Assembly (NCBI GenBank): GCA_904501895.1
Contig: CAJGCX010000014.1
Span: 1-23,137 of the forward strand
Reading direction: 5' to 3'
From: Clostridiaceae bacterium
GTDB taxonomy: Bacteria > Bacillota > Clostridia > Oscillospirales > Acutalibacteraceae
Length of the DNA stretch: 23,137 nt
This document shows, one piece after another, positions 7,880 to 15,070 of the stretch. Numbering within the stretch: position 1 is the stretch's first letter; each line of letters starts with the position of its first letter. The translations under genes were made by a program, and so were the position numbers. The notes beneath the pieces were generated by a model. The model made no database searches, was not told where the DNA came from, and saw nothing but the letters and a program-made list of their open reading frames with translations.

Positions 7880-8587
7880 CTACTTTTTCTTTTTAATTAC
7901 AAAGGCTGTACCTATAAGGATTAATGCAACACCAACAAGCAATAAAACAATTAACAATGTTTTTGTGTTGTCCTTATCATTATCTTCAGCACCAATTGTG
8001 ATTATTGGTTCATTTGTTTCTGTTTCTGTTGCCTCTGTTTTTTCCTCATTTGTTGTAGTTTCTGCAGTTGTGGATTCTGTTGTTTCGATTGATATATTAT
8101 CAAGGACTACAATTTCAGCATTTTCTGTTTTATATTCAAGCTTTTCAAGGCTGCTGTTAACAAAATCAGCAGGATTAGGAACTGTAATTTCAAGGTTTGT
8201 TTTACCCTTTGCAGTTTCAAGTGCTTTGAATGTAACTGTAAAAAGAATTCCTTCAGAATCGATAGCAGAAGAGCCTGACATATAAGTAAAACGGACATAA
8301 GACTTATCGTTTTTGATGTTTCTGATGCTTATATTTGCCTTTGTATCAAGAATTCCGCCTTCCTTTGCAGAAACGAATTCAAGCATATTTTTATCATAGT
8401 TAATATCAATTACTGCACCACTTACCTGTGAATTATCGCTGATAAACACATTTACAGTAAAGGTATCCCCTGCATAAACCTTTTCATTTTGAATTGAAAG
8501 TGTTACAGGGTCGTTTGCAAATGCAGAAACTGAAAATGATAATAGTAATACAGTTAATGTTAAAAATATTGAAATAAATTTTTTCAT
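7880..8587 (-). CDS. Membrane-anchored cohesin-domain surface protein
   Basis: The 235-residue protein has a signal peptide (1-24), one cohesin-like beta-sandwich (about 27-163), a Thr/Glu-rich stalk (about 165-195), a C-terminal membrane helix (about 209-230) and a KKKK tail. The cohesin signature is visible as V-Y-A-G-D-T-F-T-V-N-V, then V-S-G-A-V-I-D-I-N-Y-D and later I-L-F-T-V-T-F-K-A. Cohesins bind dockerin modules in cellulosomes and related surface assemblies, so it may display a dockerin-bearing protein on the cell surface (inference); no dockerin is seen in this window. The start at 8587 (MKKFIS) is chosen because GGTG sits 6 bases upstream and a signal peptide begins there. An in-frame ATG two codons earlier abuts that site. 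The gene starts shortly after the amino acid transporter terminator, with no convincing promoter in the short gap. Confidence 0.82.
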   Translation of the reverse strand: MKKFISIFLTLTVLLLSFSVSAFANDPVTLSIQNEKVYAGDTFTVNVFISDNSQVSGAVIDINYDKNMLEFVSAKEGGILDTKANISIRNIKNDKSYVRFTYMSGSSAIDSEGILFTVTFKALETAKGKTNLEITVPNPADFVNSSLEKLEYKTENAEIVVLDNISIETTESTTAETTTNEEKTEATETETNEPIITIGAEDNDKDNTKTLLIVLLLVGVALILIGTAFVIKKKK

Positions 8588-8632
8588 AATCATCACCAAA
8601 AACATATTAACATAAAAAAACAATAAATACAA

Positions 8633-8660
8633 GAAAAAATCCTCCGTAAAAACGAAGGAT
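8633..8660 (-). terminator. Terminator of the amino acid ABC operon
   Basis: On the minus strand ATCCTTCG (plus 8653-8660) pairs with CGGAGGAT (plus 8639-8646) around a 6-base loop, with one G-U pair. A run of six Ts follows directly. It lies 8 bases past the stop codon of the ATPase gene. Confidence 0.85.
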
Positions 8661-8667
8661 TTAAAAA

Positions 8668-9441
8668 TTAATCTTTTAAAGATGAGCTTAAGAATTCCTT
8701 TAAGCGAGGACTCTTTGGATTATCAAAAATTTGAGCAGGAGCACCCACCTCTTCAATAATTCCGTCAGCCATAAAAATAACCTTATCAGAAACATTCTTC
8801 GCAAAGTTCATTTCGTGAGTAACAATAATCATTGTTGTATTACCGTCACGAAGCTCACGGATTACACGAAGCACTTCACCTGTAAGCTCGGGGTCAAGAG
8901 CACTTGTAGGCTCGTCAAAGCAAAGAATTTTAGGTGAAAGCATTAATGCACGTGCAATTGCAACACGCTGCTGCTGACCACCTGAAAGCTCACAAGGGTA
9001 AGCGTAAACCTTATCCTCAAGACCAACTCTTTTTAGCAAATCCATTGCTCTGTTATTGATTTCCTGAAGCTTTTCCTTATCCTTTTTCTTAACACCCTCA
9101 AGCAATTCAACAGCAAGTGTAAGATTTTTAAGGATATTATACTGTGGAAAAAGGTTAAAGGACTGGAAAACAAGACCGAAATTAAGTCGTTTCTGACGGA
9201 GTGCTTCATCATTCTGCTTATCGTGTAATGCGAAATCAACAAGCTCCTCATCATCAACAATAATTTTACCATTTTCAGCAAATTCAAGGAAATTAAGACA
9301 TCTTAACAATGTTGTTTTACCACTACCTGAAGAACCGATAATTGATAAAACCTCACCCTTTTCGAGTGAAAAGCTGATATCCTTTAAAACTTCGACATTA
9401 CCGAAGCTTTTTTTAATATTTTCTACCTTTAATATAGACAT
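8668..9441 (-). CDS. Polar amino acid ABC transporter ATPase (GlnQ type)
   Basis: This 257-residue ATPase powers import of a polar amino acid. Walker A is GSSGSGKTT (36-44), the Q-loop lies in VFQSFNLFPQ (91-100), the signature LSGGQQQR is at 152-159, Walker B with DEPTSALD is at 173-183, and the switch histidine is His209 (VTHE). Length and the Q-rich signature match the GlnQ/HisP/ArtM group. It is the last gene of a three-gene operon (binding protein, permease, ATPase). The permease stop codon is only 2 bases upstream, with GAGGT overlapping the end of the permease, so translation is probably coupled. A terminator follows. Substrate (glutamine, cystine, arginine and so on) cannot be decided. 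Confidence 0.95.
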   Translation of the reverse strand: MSILKVENIKKSFGNVEVLKDISFSLEKGEVLSIIGSSGSGKTTLLRCLNFLEFAENGKIIVDDEELVDFALHDKQNDEALRQKRLNFGLVFQSFNLFPQYNILKNLTLAVELLEGVKKKDKEKLQEINNRAMDLLKRVGLEDKVYAYPCELSGGQQQRVAIARALMLSPKILCFDEPTSALDPELTGEVLRVIRELRDGNTTMIIVTHEMNFAKNVSDKVIFMADGIIEEVGAPAQIFDNPKSPRLKEFLSSSLKD

Positions 9442-9443
9442 AA

Positions 9444-10088
9444 TTAACCTCGATAATAATCAAATTTCTTTTCAATATAGTTGAATAACAATGTAAGACC
9501 ACCACAGAATGCAAGGAAGAACAATGCTGTGTAGAACAATGGCCAGATAAGACCCTGACTTGAGAAATCAGTTGCTTCCATAAGAATTTCAGAAACAGCG
9601 ATAACTCGAGCAAGTGAAGTATCCTTAACAAGAGTGATTATTTCATTACTCATTGGTGGAAGGATTCGTTTTACAACCTGCATTAAAACAACCTTAAAGA
9701 ATATCTGTGTTTTTGTCATTCCAAGAACCTGACCTGCCTCATACTGTCCCTTTGGAATAGACTCAATACCACCTCTGTATATTTCTGAAAAATATGCAGC
9801 GTAGTTAATAACAAAAGCAATAAGTGCTGCAGTCATACGGGATTTCATAGGTGTATTAAACACAAGCCCCGGAACATAAAAGACCACAAAAAGCTGGAGC
9901 ATCAGAGGCGTACCTCTGATGACCCAGACAAATGCTTTTGTAATAAATTTTAATGGTTTGAATTTTGACATTGAGCCTAATGAAATAACAAGTCCCAAGG
10001 GCAATGCCAATAACAATGTTGCACCAAAAAGGTAGCAATTCTGTAAAAAGCCTTCTAATAACGCAAGGCTAACCTGTACAAATGACAT
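9444..10088 (-). CDS. Polar amino acid ABC transporter permease
   Basis: This 214-residue inner membrane protein is a HisM/GlnP-type permease. It has about five hydrophobic segments, the N-terminal family stretch RGTPLMLQLFVVFYVPG, and the cytoplasmic EAA loop seen as EAGQVLGMTKTQIFF. That loop is the usual contact with the ATPase. The length is normal for a permease acting as a homodimer, since only one permease gene is present. It sits 16 bases after the binding protein gene, with AGGAG upstream of its ATG, and 2 bases before the ATPase gene. It is part of a single import system with its neighbours. Confidence 0.94.
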   Translation of the reverse strand: MSFVQVSLALLEGFLQNCYLFGATLLLALPLGLVISLGSMSKFKPLKFITKAFVWVIRGTPLMLQLFVVFYVPGLVFNTPMKSRMTAALIAFVINYAAYFSEIYRGGIESIPKGQYEAGQVLGMTKTQIFFKVVLMQVVKRILPPMSNEIITLVKDTSLARVIAVSEILMEATDFSSQGLIWPLFYTALFFLAFCGGLTLLFNYIEKKFDYYRG

Positions 10089-10104
10089 TAATTAAACTCC
10101 TAAA

Positions 10105-10902
10105 TTAGTCAGCCTTAACAACGACTACCTGTTTATTTTCCATGTAAGGAATTGAAATCTGCATATTTTCTTTTCTTTCTTCAGTAATTGTCATACCGTT
10201 CCAGATGCAGTCAATATTCTTACTTGCAAGTTCTGTTTCCTTTGAGTTCCAATCGATTACCTGGAATTCAACCTCAAGACCGAGCTTAGCACCAACAGCC
10301 TTTGCAAATTCTGTTTCGAAACCGATGAGTTCACCGTTTTCATCATTGTAGTTCATTGGAGCAAAGAGTGTGATACCAACAACAAGCTTACCCTTAGCCT
10401 TAATGTATTCCCAGTCAGACTCTTCAGCCTTAACCTCTTCAGCAGTACCGTCACCGAGAAGAAGGTCCTGAAGCTTATACTTTGCAGCGATTTCAGCAAG
10501 AGTACCGTCAGCCTTGAGCTCATTGATAGCCTTATTTACATAGTTAACAGCGTCTGAACCCTTTCTGAATGCGATACCGTATTCTTCAGGTGAGAAAGAA
10601 ACATCTTCAACGAGTTTAAGGTCAGCATAGTCAGTACCTTCACCGATTGAACCGATTGACATAACATAGTCAACAACAGCCATATCAGCTGTACCTGACT
10701 TAACTTCCATAAGAGCCTTAGCCATTGTATCAACAGGTGTCTTTGTAGCATCTGCGAAATATTCGTCAGTATTCATAACCTCTTCACCTGCTGAACCAGC
10801 TTCAGCAACAACAAGCTTTGCTTCGTTACCGCCACATGCAGTAAACACAAGAGCAACCATAAGTACTGCCATAAGGACAGCAAGAATTTTCTTCATTTTC
10901 AT
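10105..10902 (-). CDS. Amino acid ABC transporter substrate-binding lipoprotein, circularly permuted
   Basis: This 265-residue lipoprotein (signal peptide with lipobox V-F-T-A-Cys23) belongs to the family 3 extracellular solute-binding proteins and captures an amino acid for the permease downstream. The two halves are in reversed order. Residues about 29-145 match what is normally the second half, with GSAGEE, the AVVDYV stretch with Asp78, EEYGIAFRKGS and a final INELKADGTLAEIAAKY helix. Residues about 163-265 match what is normally the first half, starting SDWEYIKAKGKLVVGIT and continuing through ELIGFETEFAKAVGAKLGL and GMTITEERK (Arg243). The protein ends at VVVVKAD, the strand that usually crosses to the second lobe. 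A linker at about 145-162 joins the ancestral C- and N-termini. Each half occurs once, so this is a permutation rather than a duplication. AAGGAG precedes the ATG, and it is the first gene of its operon. Confidence 0.9.
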   Translation of the reverse strand: MKMKKILAVLMAVLMVALVFTACGGNEAKLVVAEAGSAGEEVMNTDEYFADATKTPVDTMAKALMEVKSGTADMAVVDYVMSIGSIGEGTDYADLKLVEDVSFSPEEYGIAFRKGSDAVNYVNKAINELKADGTLAEIAAKYKLQDLLLGDGTAEEVKAEESDWEYIKAKGKLVVGITLFAPMNYNDENGELIGFETEFAKAVGAKLGLEVEFQVIDWNSKETELASKNIDCIWNGMTITEERKENMQISIPYMENKQVVVVKAD

Positions 10903-10946
10903 AATAACTACTCCTTTTTAGTCAGTTAAAGTATTAATGTAATATT

Positions 10947-10975
10947 ATGATACAATATTAACTCGATTTTGTCAA
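10947..10975 (-). promoter_or_regulatory. Promoter of the amino acid ABC operon
   Basis: On the minus strand a consensus TTGACA (plus 10970-10975) is 17 bases from TATCAT (plus 10947-10952). The -35 box lies only 3 bases past the stop codon of the upstream gene. The leader to the ATG at 10902 is about 40 bases with no clear fold. Confidence 0.82.
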
Positions 10976-10978
10976 CAA

Positions 10979-11506
10979 TTATTGGATTTCATTAATAAGT
11001 TTTTTGAATAAATCTTCTGCTTTTTTACATTCCTCTGCTGTTTCCTTTGGCTTTTTAAAGACAAGGGCTACTGTAAGCACAATAAGTCCGCTTAAAACTA
11101 CAGAAGAAACCTTACTTAAAGCACCGTTTGTGAATAAATAGAAGATGTAACCTAAAATTCCCAATACTGCAAGGATATAAACAAGTCTTACAAGTGGGTC
11201 AAAAAGCTTATCATAAACCATAACATACTCAATATAAGCACCTTTTTCATTCTCACCAACATCAACAAGATAATGGTAACGGTCAAAGGTTTGTGGCTGA
11301 AGCTGTTTATTTCTTGTGTAAATGTATTTAAGCTTATACATTTTATCCATTTTGCTGTATTTACCGAAAATTCCTGTAAAATCATCCTCAGCAGTAGGAG
11401 TTTTAAAGGCAACATTCAGCTTTTCACGGATTTCAAGAGTTGACATATTGAGATAAATTTTCTCTGTCTCCCCTAATACTTTATAATGTGTTTTATTAAT
11501 TTCCAT
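10979..11506 (-). CDS. Small two-helix membrane protein of unknown function
   Basis: I do not recognise a family for this 175-residue protein. The first 110 residues are soluble-looking, charged and aromatic-rich, resembling a small beta-rich domain. Two hydrophobic segments follow (about 108-128 and 134-152), then a charged KKPKETAEE tail that is probably helical. Both termini would lie on the same side of the membrane. The start at 11506 (MEINKTHYK) is preferred because GGTGAT lies 4 bases upstream. An in-frame ATG at 11551 would add a 15-residue extension without a ribosome site. It is divergent from the pseudouridine synthase gene, with the two promoters nearly back to back. No terminator was seen, so transcription may run into the amino acid ABC operon. 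Confidence 0.7.
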   Translation of the reverse strand: MEINKTHYKVLGETEKIYLNMSTLEIREKLNVAFKTPTAEDDFTGIFGKYSKMDKMYKLKYIYTRNKQLQPQTFDRYHYLVDVGENEKGAYIEYVMVYDKLFDPLVRLVYILAVLGILGYIFYLFTNGALSKVSSVVLSGLIVLTVALVFKKPKETAEECKKAEDLFKKLINEIQ

Positions 11507-11522
11507 TTTTATCACCAACTCT

Positions 11523-11551
11523 ATTTTATAATATAAATTTCTAATTTTCAA
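11523..11551 (-). promoter_or_regulatory. Possible promoter of the small membrane protein gene
   Basis: On the minus strand TTGAAA (plus 11546-11551) is 17 bases from TAAAAT (plus 11523-11528). The -10 match is only fair in an AT-rich stretch. Its -35 box lies beside that of the divergent promoter, and together they form a palindrome. Confidence 0.4.
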
Positions 11552-11552
11552 G

Positions 11553-11581
11553 TTGAAAAGACCATTAATATATGATATATT
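11553..11581 (+). promoter_or_regulatory. Promoter of the RluA-family gene
   Basis: TTGAAA at 11553-11558 and TATATT at 11576-11581 are spaced by 17 bases. A TGA precedes the -10 box, giving an extended -10. The leader to the ATG at 11609 is about 20 bases. Confidence 0.65.
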
Positions 11582-11608
11582 TATTTATAAATTTTTTTGA
11601 GGTGCAAA

Positions 11609-12571
11609 ATGAAAAGTTTTACTATAAATAAAAATGATGCTGACCAAAGACTTGATAAATTCATAACTAAAAGTGTGCCGCTTCTTCCAAAGACTCTTTT
11701 ATATAAATATATTCGTATAAAGAGAATTAAGGTTAACGGAAAAAGAGCAGAAATTTCAACAAGACTAAACGTGGGTGACGTTGTTGATATGTATATCAAT
11801 GATGAATTTTTCCAGAAAGCACCTGAAAAATATGATTTTCTTAAAGCATCAAAAAATCTTAATATTATATATGAGGATGAAAATATAATTCTTTGCGATA
11901 AAAAGGTTGGTGTACTCTCCCACCCTGATGATAACGAATATATTGATACTCTTATTGGTAGAATCAAGCGTTATCTTTACGAAAAAGGAGAATACAAGCC
12001 TGATGATGAGGCTTCTTTTGTGCCTTCACTTGTAAACAGAATTGACAGAAACACAGGCGGAATTGTAATTGCTGCAAAAAATGCTGAAACGCTTCGTATT
12101 CTTAATCAGAAAATGAAGGACAGAGAATTACATAAATTCTATCTTTGCATTGTTCACGGTGAAATTAAGAAGAAATCAGGACTTCTTGAGGGCTATCTCG
12201 TAAAGGATGAAAGCAAAAACAAGGTTACTGTTTCCAAAAAGAAAATGGAGGACTCAAAGGAAATCCGTACAAAGTATAATGTGCTTGATAGTGACGGTGA
12301 ATTATCACTCGTTGAAGTTGAACTTTTAACAGGCAGAACACATCAGATTCGAGCACATTTTGCATCAATCGGTCATCCACTTTTAGGTGACGGAAAATAC
12401 GGAACAAATGCTCAAAATAAAAAATATGGCTATAAAAAGCAGTTTTTGTATTCATATAAATTGGTTTTTGATTTTACAACAGATGCAGGAATATTGGAAT
12501 ATTTGAATCATAAATCATTTGAGGTTGATGATGTGTGGTTTAAGAATGAATTTTATAATAAAGGATTATAA
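11609..12571 (+). CDS. RluA-family 23S rRNA pseudouridine synthase
   Basis: This 320-residue cytoplasmic enzyme converts uridine to pseudouridine in structured RNA, probably 23S rRNA. An S4 RNA-binding domain occupies about residues 10-65 (DQRLDKFIT through VNGKRAEI). The catalytic RluA domain follows, with NRIDRNTGG at 143-151 and catalytic Asp146. The more usual family motif is HRLDxxTSG, so His and Ser are changed to Asn and Gly, a variant that keeps the essential Asp. The RTHQIRAHFASIGHP block near residue 250 is also typical. It looks closest to the RluC/RluD group, but the target site cannot be assigned. The start at ATG 11609 is set by GAGGTG six bases or so upstream. The gene appears monocistronic, ending at a hairpin shared with convergent ligA. 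Confidence 0.9.
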   Translation: MKSFTINKNDADQRLDKFITKSVPLLPKTLLYKYIRIKRIKVNGKRAEISTRLNVGDVVDMYINDEFFQKAPEKYDFLKASKNLNIIYEDENIILCDKKVGVLSHPDDNEYIDTLIGRIKRYLYEKGEYKPDDEASFVPSLVNRIDRNTGGIVIAAKNAETLRILNQKMKDRELHKFYLCIVHGEIKKKSGLLEGYLVKDESKNKVTVSKKKMEDSKEIRTKYNVLDSDGELSLVEVELLTGRTHQIRAHFASIGHPLLGDGKYGTNAQNKKYGYKKQFLYSYKLVFDFTTDAGILEYLNHKSFEVDDVWFKNEFYNKGL

Positions 12572-12577
12572 AAGTTA

Positions 12578-12610
12578 AAGGACGGAGTTGATTTTCCGTC
12601 CTTTTTATTT
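12578..12610. terminator. Terminator between RluA-family gene and ligA
   Basis: A perfect 8-bp stem AAGGACGG (12578-12585) with CCGTCCTT (12596-12603) has a 10-base loop and is followed by TTTATTTG on the plus strand. On the minus strand the stem is followed by TAACTTTTAT, a weaker tract, so it may also serve ligA. Confidence 0.8.
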
Positions 12611-12622
12611 GATAAATAGAAT

Positions 12623-14605
12623 TTACTTAATCATCTCAGCGAATTGTTCTTCGTTGATAATTGTTATGCCCAAGTCGGTAGCTTTCTGGAGCTTTGAGCC
12701 TGCTGCCTCACCTGCTAAAACATAAGTTGTTTTCTTTGAAACTGATGAAGAAGCCTTGCCACCGTAAGATTCGATAATTTCCTGTGCTTCCTTTCTGCCA
12801 TAGGATGAAAGTGTACCTGTAAGCACAAAGGTCATTCCCTCAAAGCGATTATCCTTGATTTCACGCTGACTTTCCATATTAAGACCGAAGCTTTTAAGCT
12901 CCTCAATCATTTGCTGAGTCTGTGGGAATGCGAAAAATTCGACAACTGACTCTGCCATAATTTCGCCAAAGCCTTCGATTTGAAGGATTTCTTCCTTTGT
13001 GGCTGAAATTATATTATCAAGTGTTAAAAAGTGGTCTGAGAGGAGTTTTGAAGCCTTTTGACCTATATGACGGATACCAAATGCAAAAAGAAGCTTTGAC
13101 AAATCATTTTCCTTTGATTTTTCGATAGCATTTCGCATATTGTCAGCACTCTTTTTACCCATACCCTCAAGCTGTGCAATCTTTTCGTAATCAATTCTGT
13201 AAATATCTGCAATTTTACTGATTAAGCCCTGATTCAACAATGTTTCAAGAACTGCATCACCGAGACCCTCAATATCCATTGCATCACGTGAGCAGAAATG
13301 AATGAGAACTCTTAAAAGCTGTGCTGGACAATCAGGATTGTCACAACGGATTGCAGCCTCACCTTCCTCACGATGAACAGGAGAATTACATGACGGACAG
13401 AATTTAGGCATTTCATAAGGCGTTGTATTTTCCTCATGCTTAACAACTGAAAGCACCTCAGGAATAATGTCACCTGCCTTACGGATTATAACTGTATCCC
13501 CTATTCTGATACCCTTTTCAGTAATGAAATCCTCATTATGAAGAGTAGCACGGCTGATAGTTGACCCTGCAACAAGTACAGGCTCAAAAACTGCAGTTGG
13601 AGTAAGTACACCTGTTCTGCCAACATTGATTTCAATATCGATAAGCTTTGTTGTCTTTTCTTCAGGTGGATATTTATAAGCCAATGCCCATTTAGGGAAT
13701 TTTGCAGTGCTTCCGATAACCTCACGCATTGAGAAATCATCAGTTTTGATAACAGCACCGTCAATATCAAATGGCAATGTATAACGGATGTCACCGATTC
13801 GTTCAATTTCCTTTAATGTGTCGTCAATATTATTGAACTTATTGAAGAATGGAATAGTTTTAAAGCCTAACTCCTTGAGAAATACAAGGGATTCATAATG
13901 ACCCTTAATTTCAACGCCCTCAACCTGTTGAATATTGAAAACATATATATCAAGGTTTCGTTCTGCAGTGATTTTAGGATTTTTCTGTCTAATACTACCT
14001 GCAGCAGCATTTCGTGGGTTTTTAAATGGCTTTTCACCCTTTAATTCCTGTTTTTCAACGATTTTAAGGAAAACCTCACGTGGCATATAAACCTCACCAC
14101 GCACCTCGATAAACGGAATATCCTTTTTAAGTCTTAACGGAATTGACTTGACAGTACGAAGGTTTGCAGTAATGTCCTCACCCTGAACACCGTCACCACG
14201 TGTTGAGCCACGTGTAAAAACGCCGTTTGTGTATTCAAGAGAAACTGAAAGACCGTCGATTTTAGGCTCAACAACATATTCTGCATCTGCGAAAACGTCT
14301 TTTACTCTTTTATTGAAATCACGAACCTCATTATGATTAAAAGCATCCTGAAGGCTTTCCATTTTAACTGTATGAACAACTGTTTCAAAAAGTCCGTCAG
14401 CCTGACCACCTACTCTGTGTGTTGGTGAATCAGGTGCTAAAAGTTCAGGATATTCCTTTTCAATAGAGTCAAGCTCACGCATAAGCATATCGTATTCGTA
14501 GTCGGAAATATCGTTTTCATTCTCAACGTAATAACGATAAATATGGTGATTAAGCTCCTTTCGAAGCTGTTCAGCTCTTAATTTTTTCTGTTCAAAATCG
14601 GTCAT
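12623..14605 (-). CDS. ligA: NAD+-dependent DNA ligase LigA
   Basis: LigA seals nicks in replication and repair using NAD+, and is usually essential in bacteria. The 660-residue protein is of normal length. The adenylation lysine is Lys115 in EPKIDGLS, preceded by the N-terminal Ia domain (HHIYRYYVEN and SDYEYDMLMREL). An OB-fold follows with INVGRTGVLTPTA. A four-cysteine zinc finger (CPSC and CDNPDC) and helix-hairpin-helix repeats (such as IEGLGD and LEGMGKKSA) come next. The C-terminal BRCT domain starts near FEGMTFVLTGTLSSYGR. The start is placed at ATG 14605 because AAAGGTGA lies six bases upstream. A GTG at 14614 is inside that ribosome site. It is divergent from the small CmpB-type gene across a 60-base gap in which no clear promoter was found. 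Confidence 0.98.
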   Translation of the reverse strand: MTDFEQKKLRAEQLRKELNHHIYRYYVENENDISDYEYDMLMRELDSIEKEYPELLAPDSPTHRVGGQADGLFETVVHTVKMESLQDAFNHNEVRDFNKRVKDVFADAEYVVEPKIDGLSVSLEYTNGVFTRGSTRGDGVQGEDITANLRTVKSIPLRLKKDIPFIEVRGEVYMPREVFLKIVEKQELKGEKPFKNPRNAAAGSIRQKNPKITAERNLDIYVFNIQQVEGVEIKGHYESLVFLKELGFKTIPFFNKFNNIDDTLKEIERIGDIRYTLPFDIDGAVIKTDDFSMREVIGSTAKFPKWALAYKYPPEEKTTKLIDIEINVGRTGVLTPTAVFEPVLVAGSTISRATLHNEDFITEKGIRIGDTVIIRKAGDIIPEVLSVVKHEENTTPYEMPKFCPSCNSPVHREEGEAAIRCDNPDCPAQLLRVLIHFCSRDAMDIEGLGDAVLETLLNQGLISKIADIYRIDYEKIAQLEGMGKKSADNMRNAIEKSKENDLSKLLFAFGIRHIGQKASKLLSDHFLTLDNIISATKEEILQIEGFGEIMAESVVEFFAFPQTQQMIEELKSFGLNMESQREIKDNRFEGMTFVLTGTLSSYGRKEAQEIIESYGGKASSSVSKKTTYVLAGEAAGSKLQKATDLGITIINEEQFAEMIK

Positions 14606-14665
14606 TTCTGTCACCTTTAATTTATAATCTGTTGTTTTTGGTTAATACTGTATATTGGTGATTAT

Positions 14666-15070
14666 ATGAAAAACATAGAAAAGTATATTTTTATATTTCT
14701 CTTTGGTGGTTTGGGTTATGGCTTGTTGGAGATAATATTCCGTGGCTTTACACACTGGTCAATGATTATTACAGGTGGTTCAGCACTTCTAGTATTATAT
14801 CTCATAAATTCAGCAATACCGGATACACCAATTATTTTGAAAGCACTAATAGGTGCTTTTGCAATTACAATAATTGAATTTACAGTAGGGATTATTGTAA
14901 ATAAAGTATTTTCCTTTGGAGTGTGGGATTACACAGGCTCTTTCGGAAATGTTTTAGGGATTATAACTCCAATATTTTCACTTTGTTGGTTCGGAATTTC
15001 CCTTATAGCAAATATTATATTTAAGAATATGCAAAAAATTATAAGAACGCAGAAATTCGGAAAACCTTAA
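14666..15070 (+). CDS. Small multi-pass membrane protein, putative ABC transporter permease (CmpB) type
   Basis: The 134-residue protein has four predicted membrane segments (roughly 8-30, 33-52, 60-85 and 95-120) and little else. The pattern GYGLLEIIFRGFTHWS near the start and FSFGVWDYTG later resembles the Pfam family named putative ABC-transporter type IV (CmpB-like). In that family the W-D-Y motif and an early acidic or aromatic segment are conserved. The name does not mean transport has been shown. GGTG lies 6 bases upstream of the ATG. No ABC ATPase partner is adjacent. Its 3' end overlaps the convergent alpha-galactosidase gene by 32 bases, with no terminator between them. Confidence 0.65.
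   Translation: MKNIEKYIFIFLFGGLGYGLLEIIFRGFTHWSMIITGGSALLVLYLINSAIPDTPIILKALIGAFAITIIEFTVGIIVNKVFSFGVWDYTGSFGNVLGIITPIFSLCWFGISLIANIIFKNMQKIIRTQKFGKP

Noticed and set aside
7833..8285. A 150-codon plus-strand open frame opposite the cohesin gene
   Set aside because: Its Ser/Val-rich composition is the antisense of the Thr/Glu-rich stalk, it has no ribosome site, and it begins inside the shared terminator.
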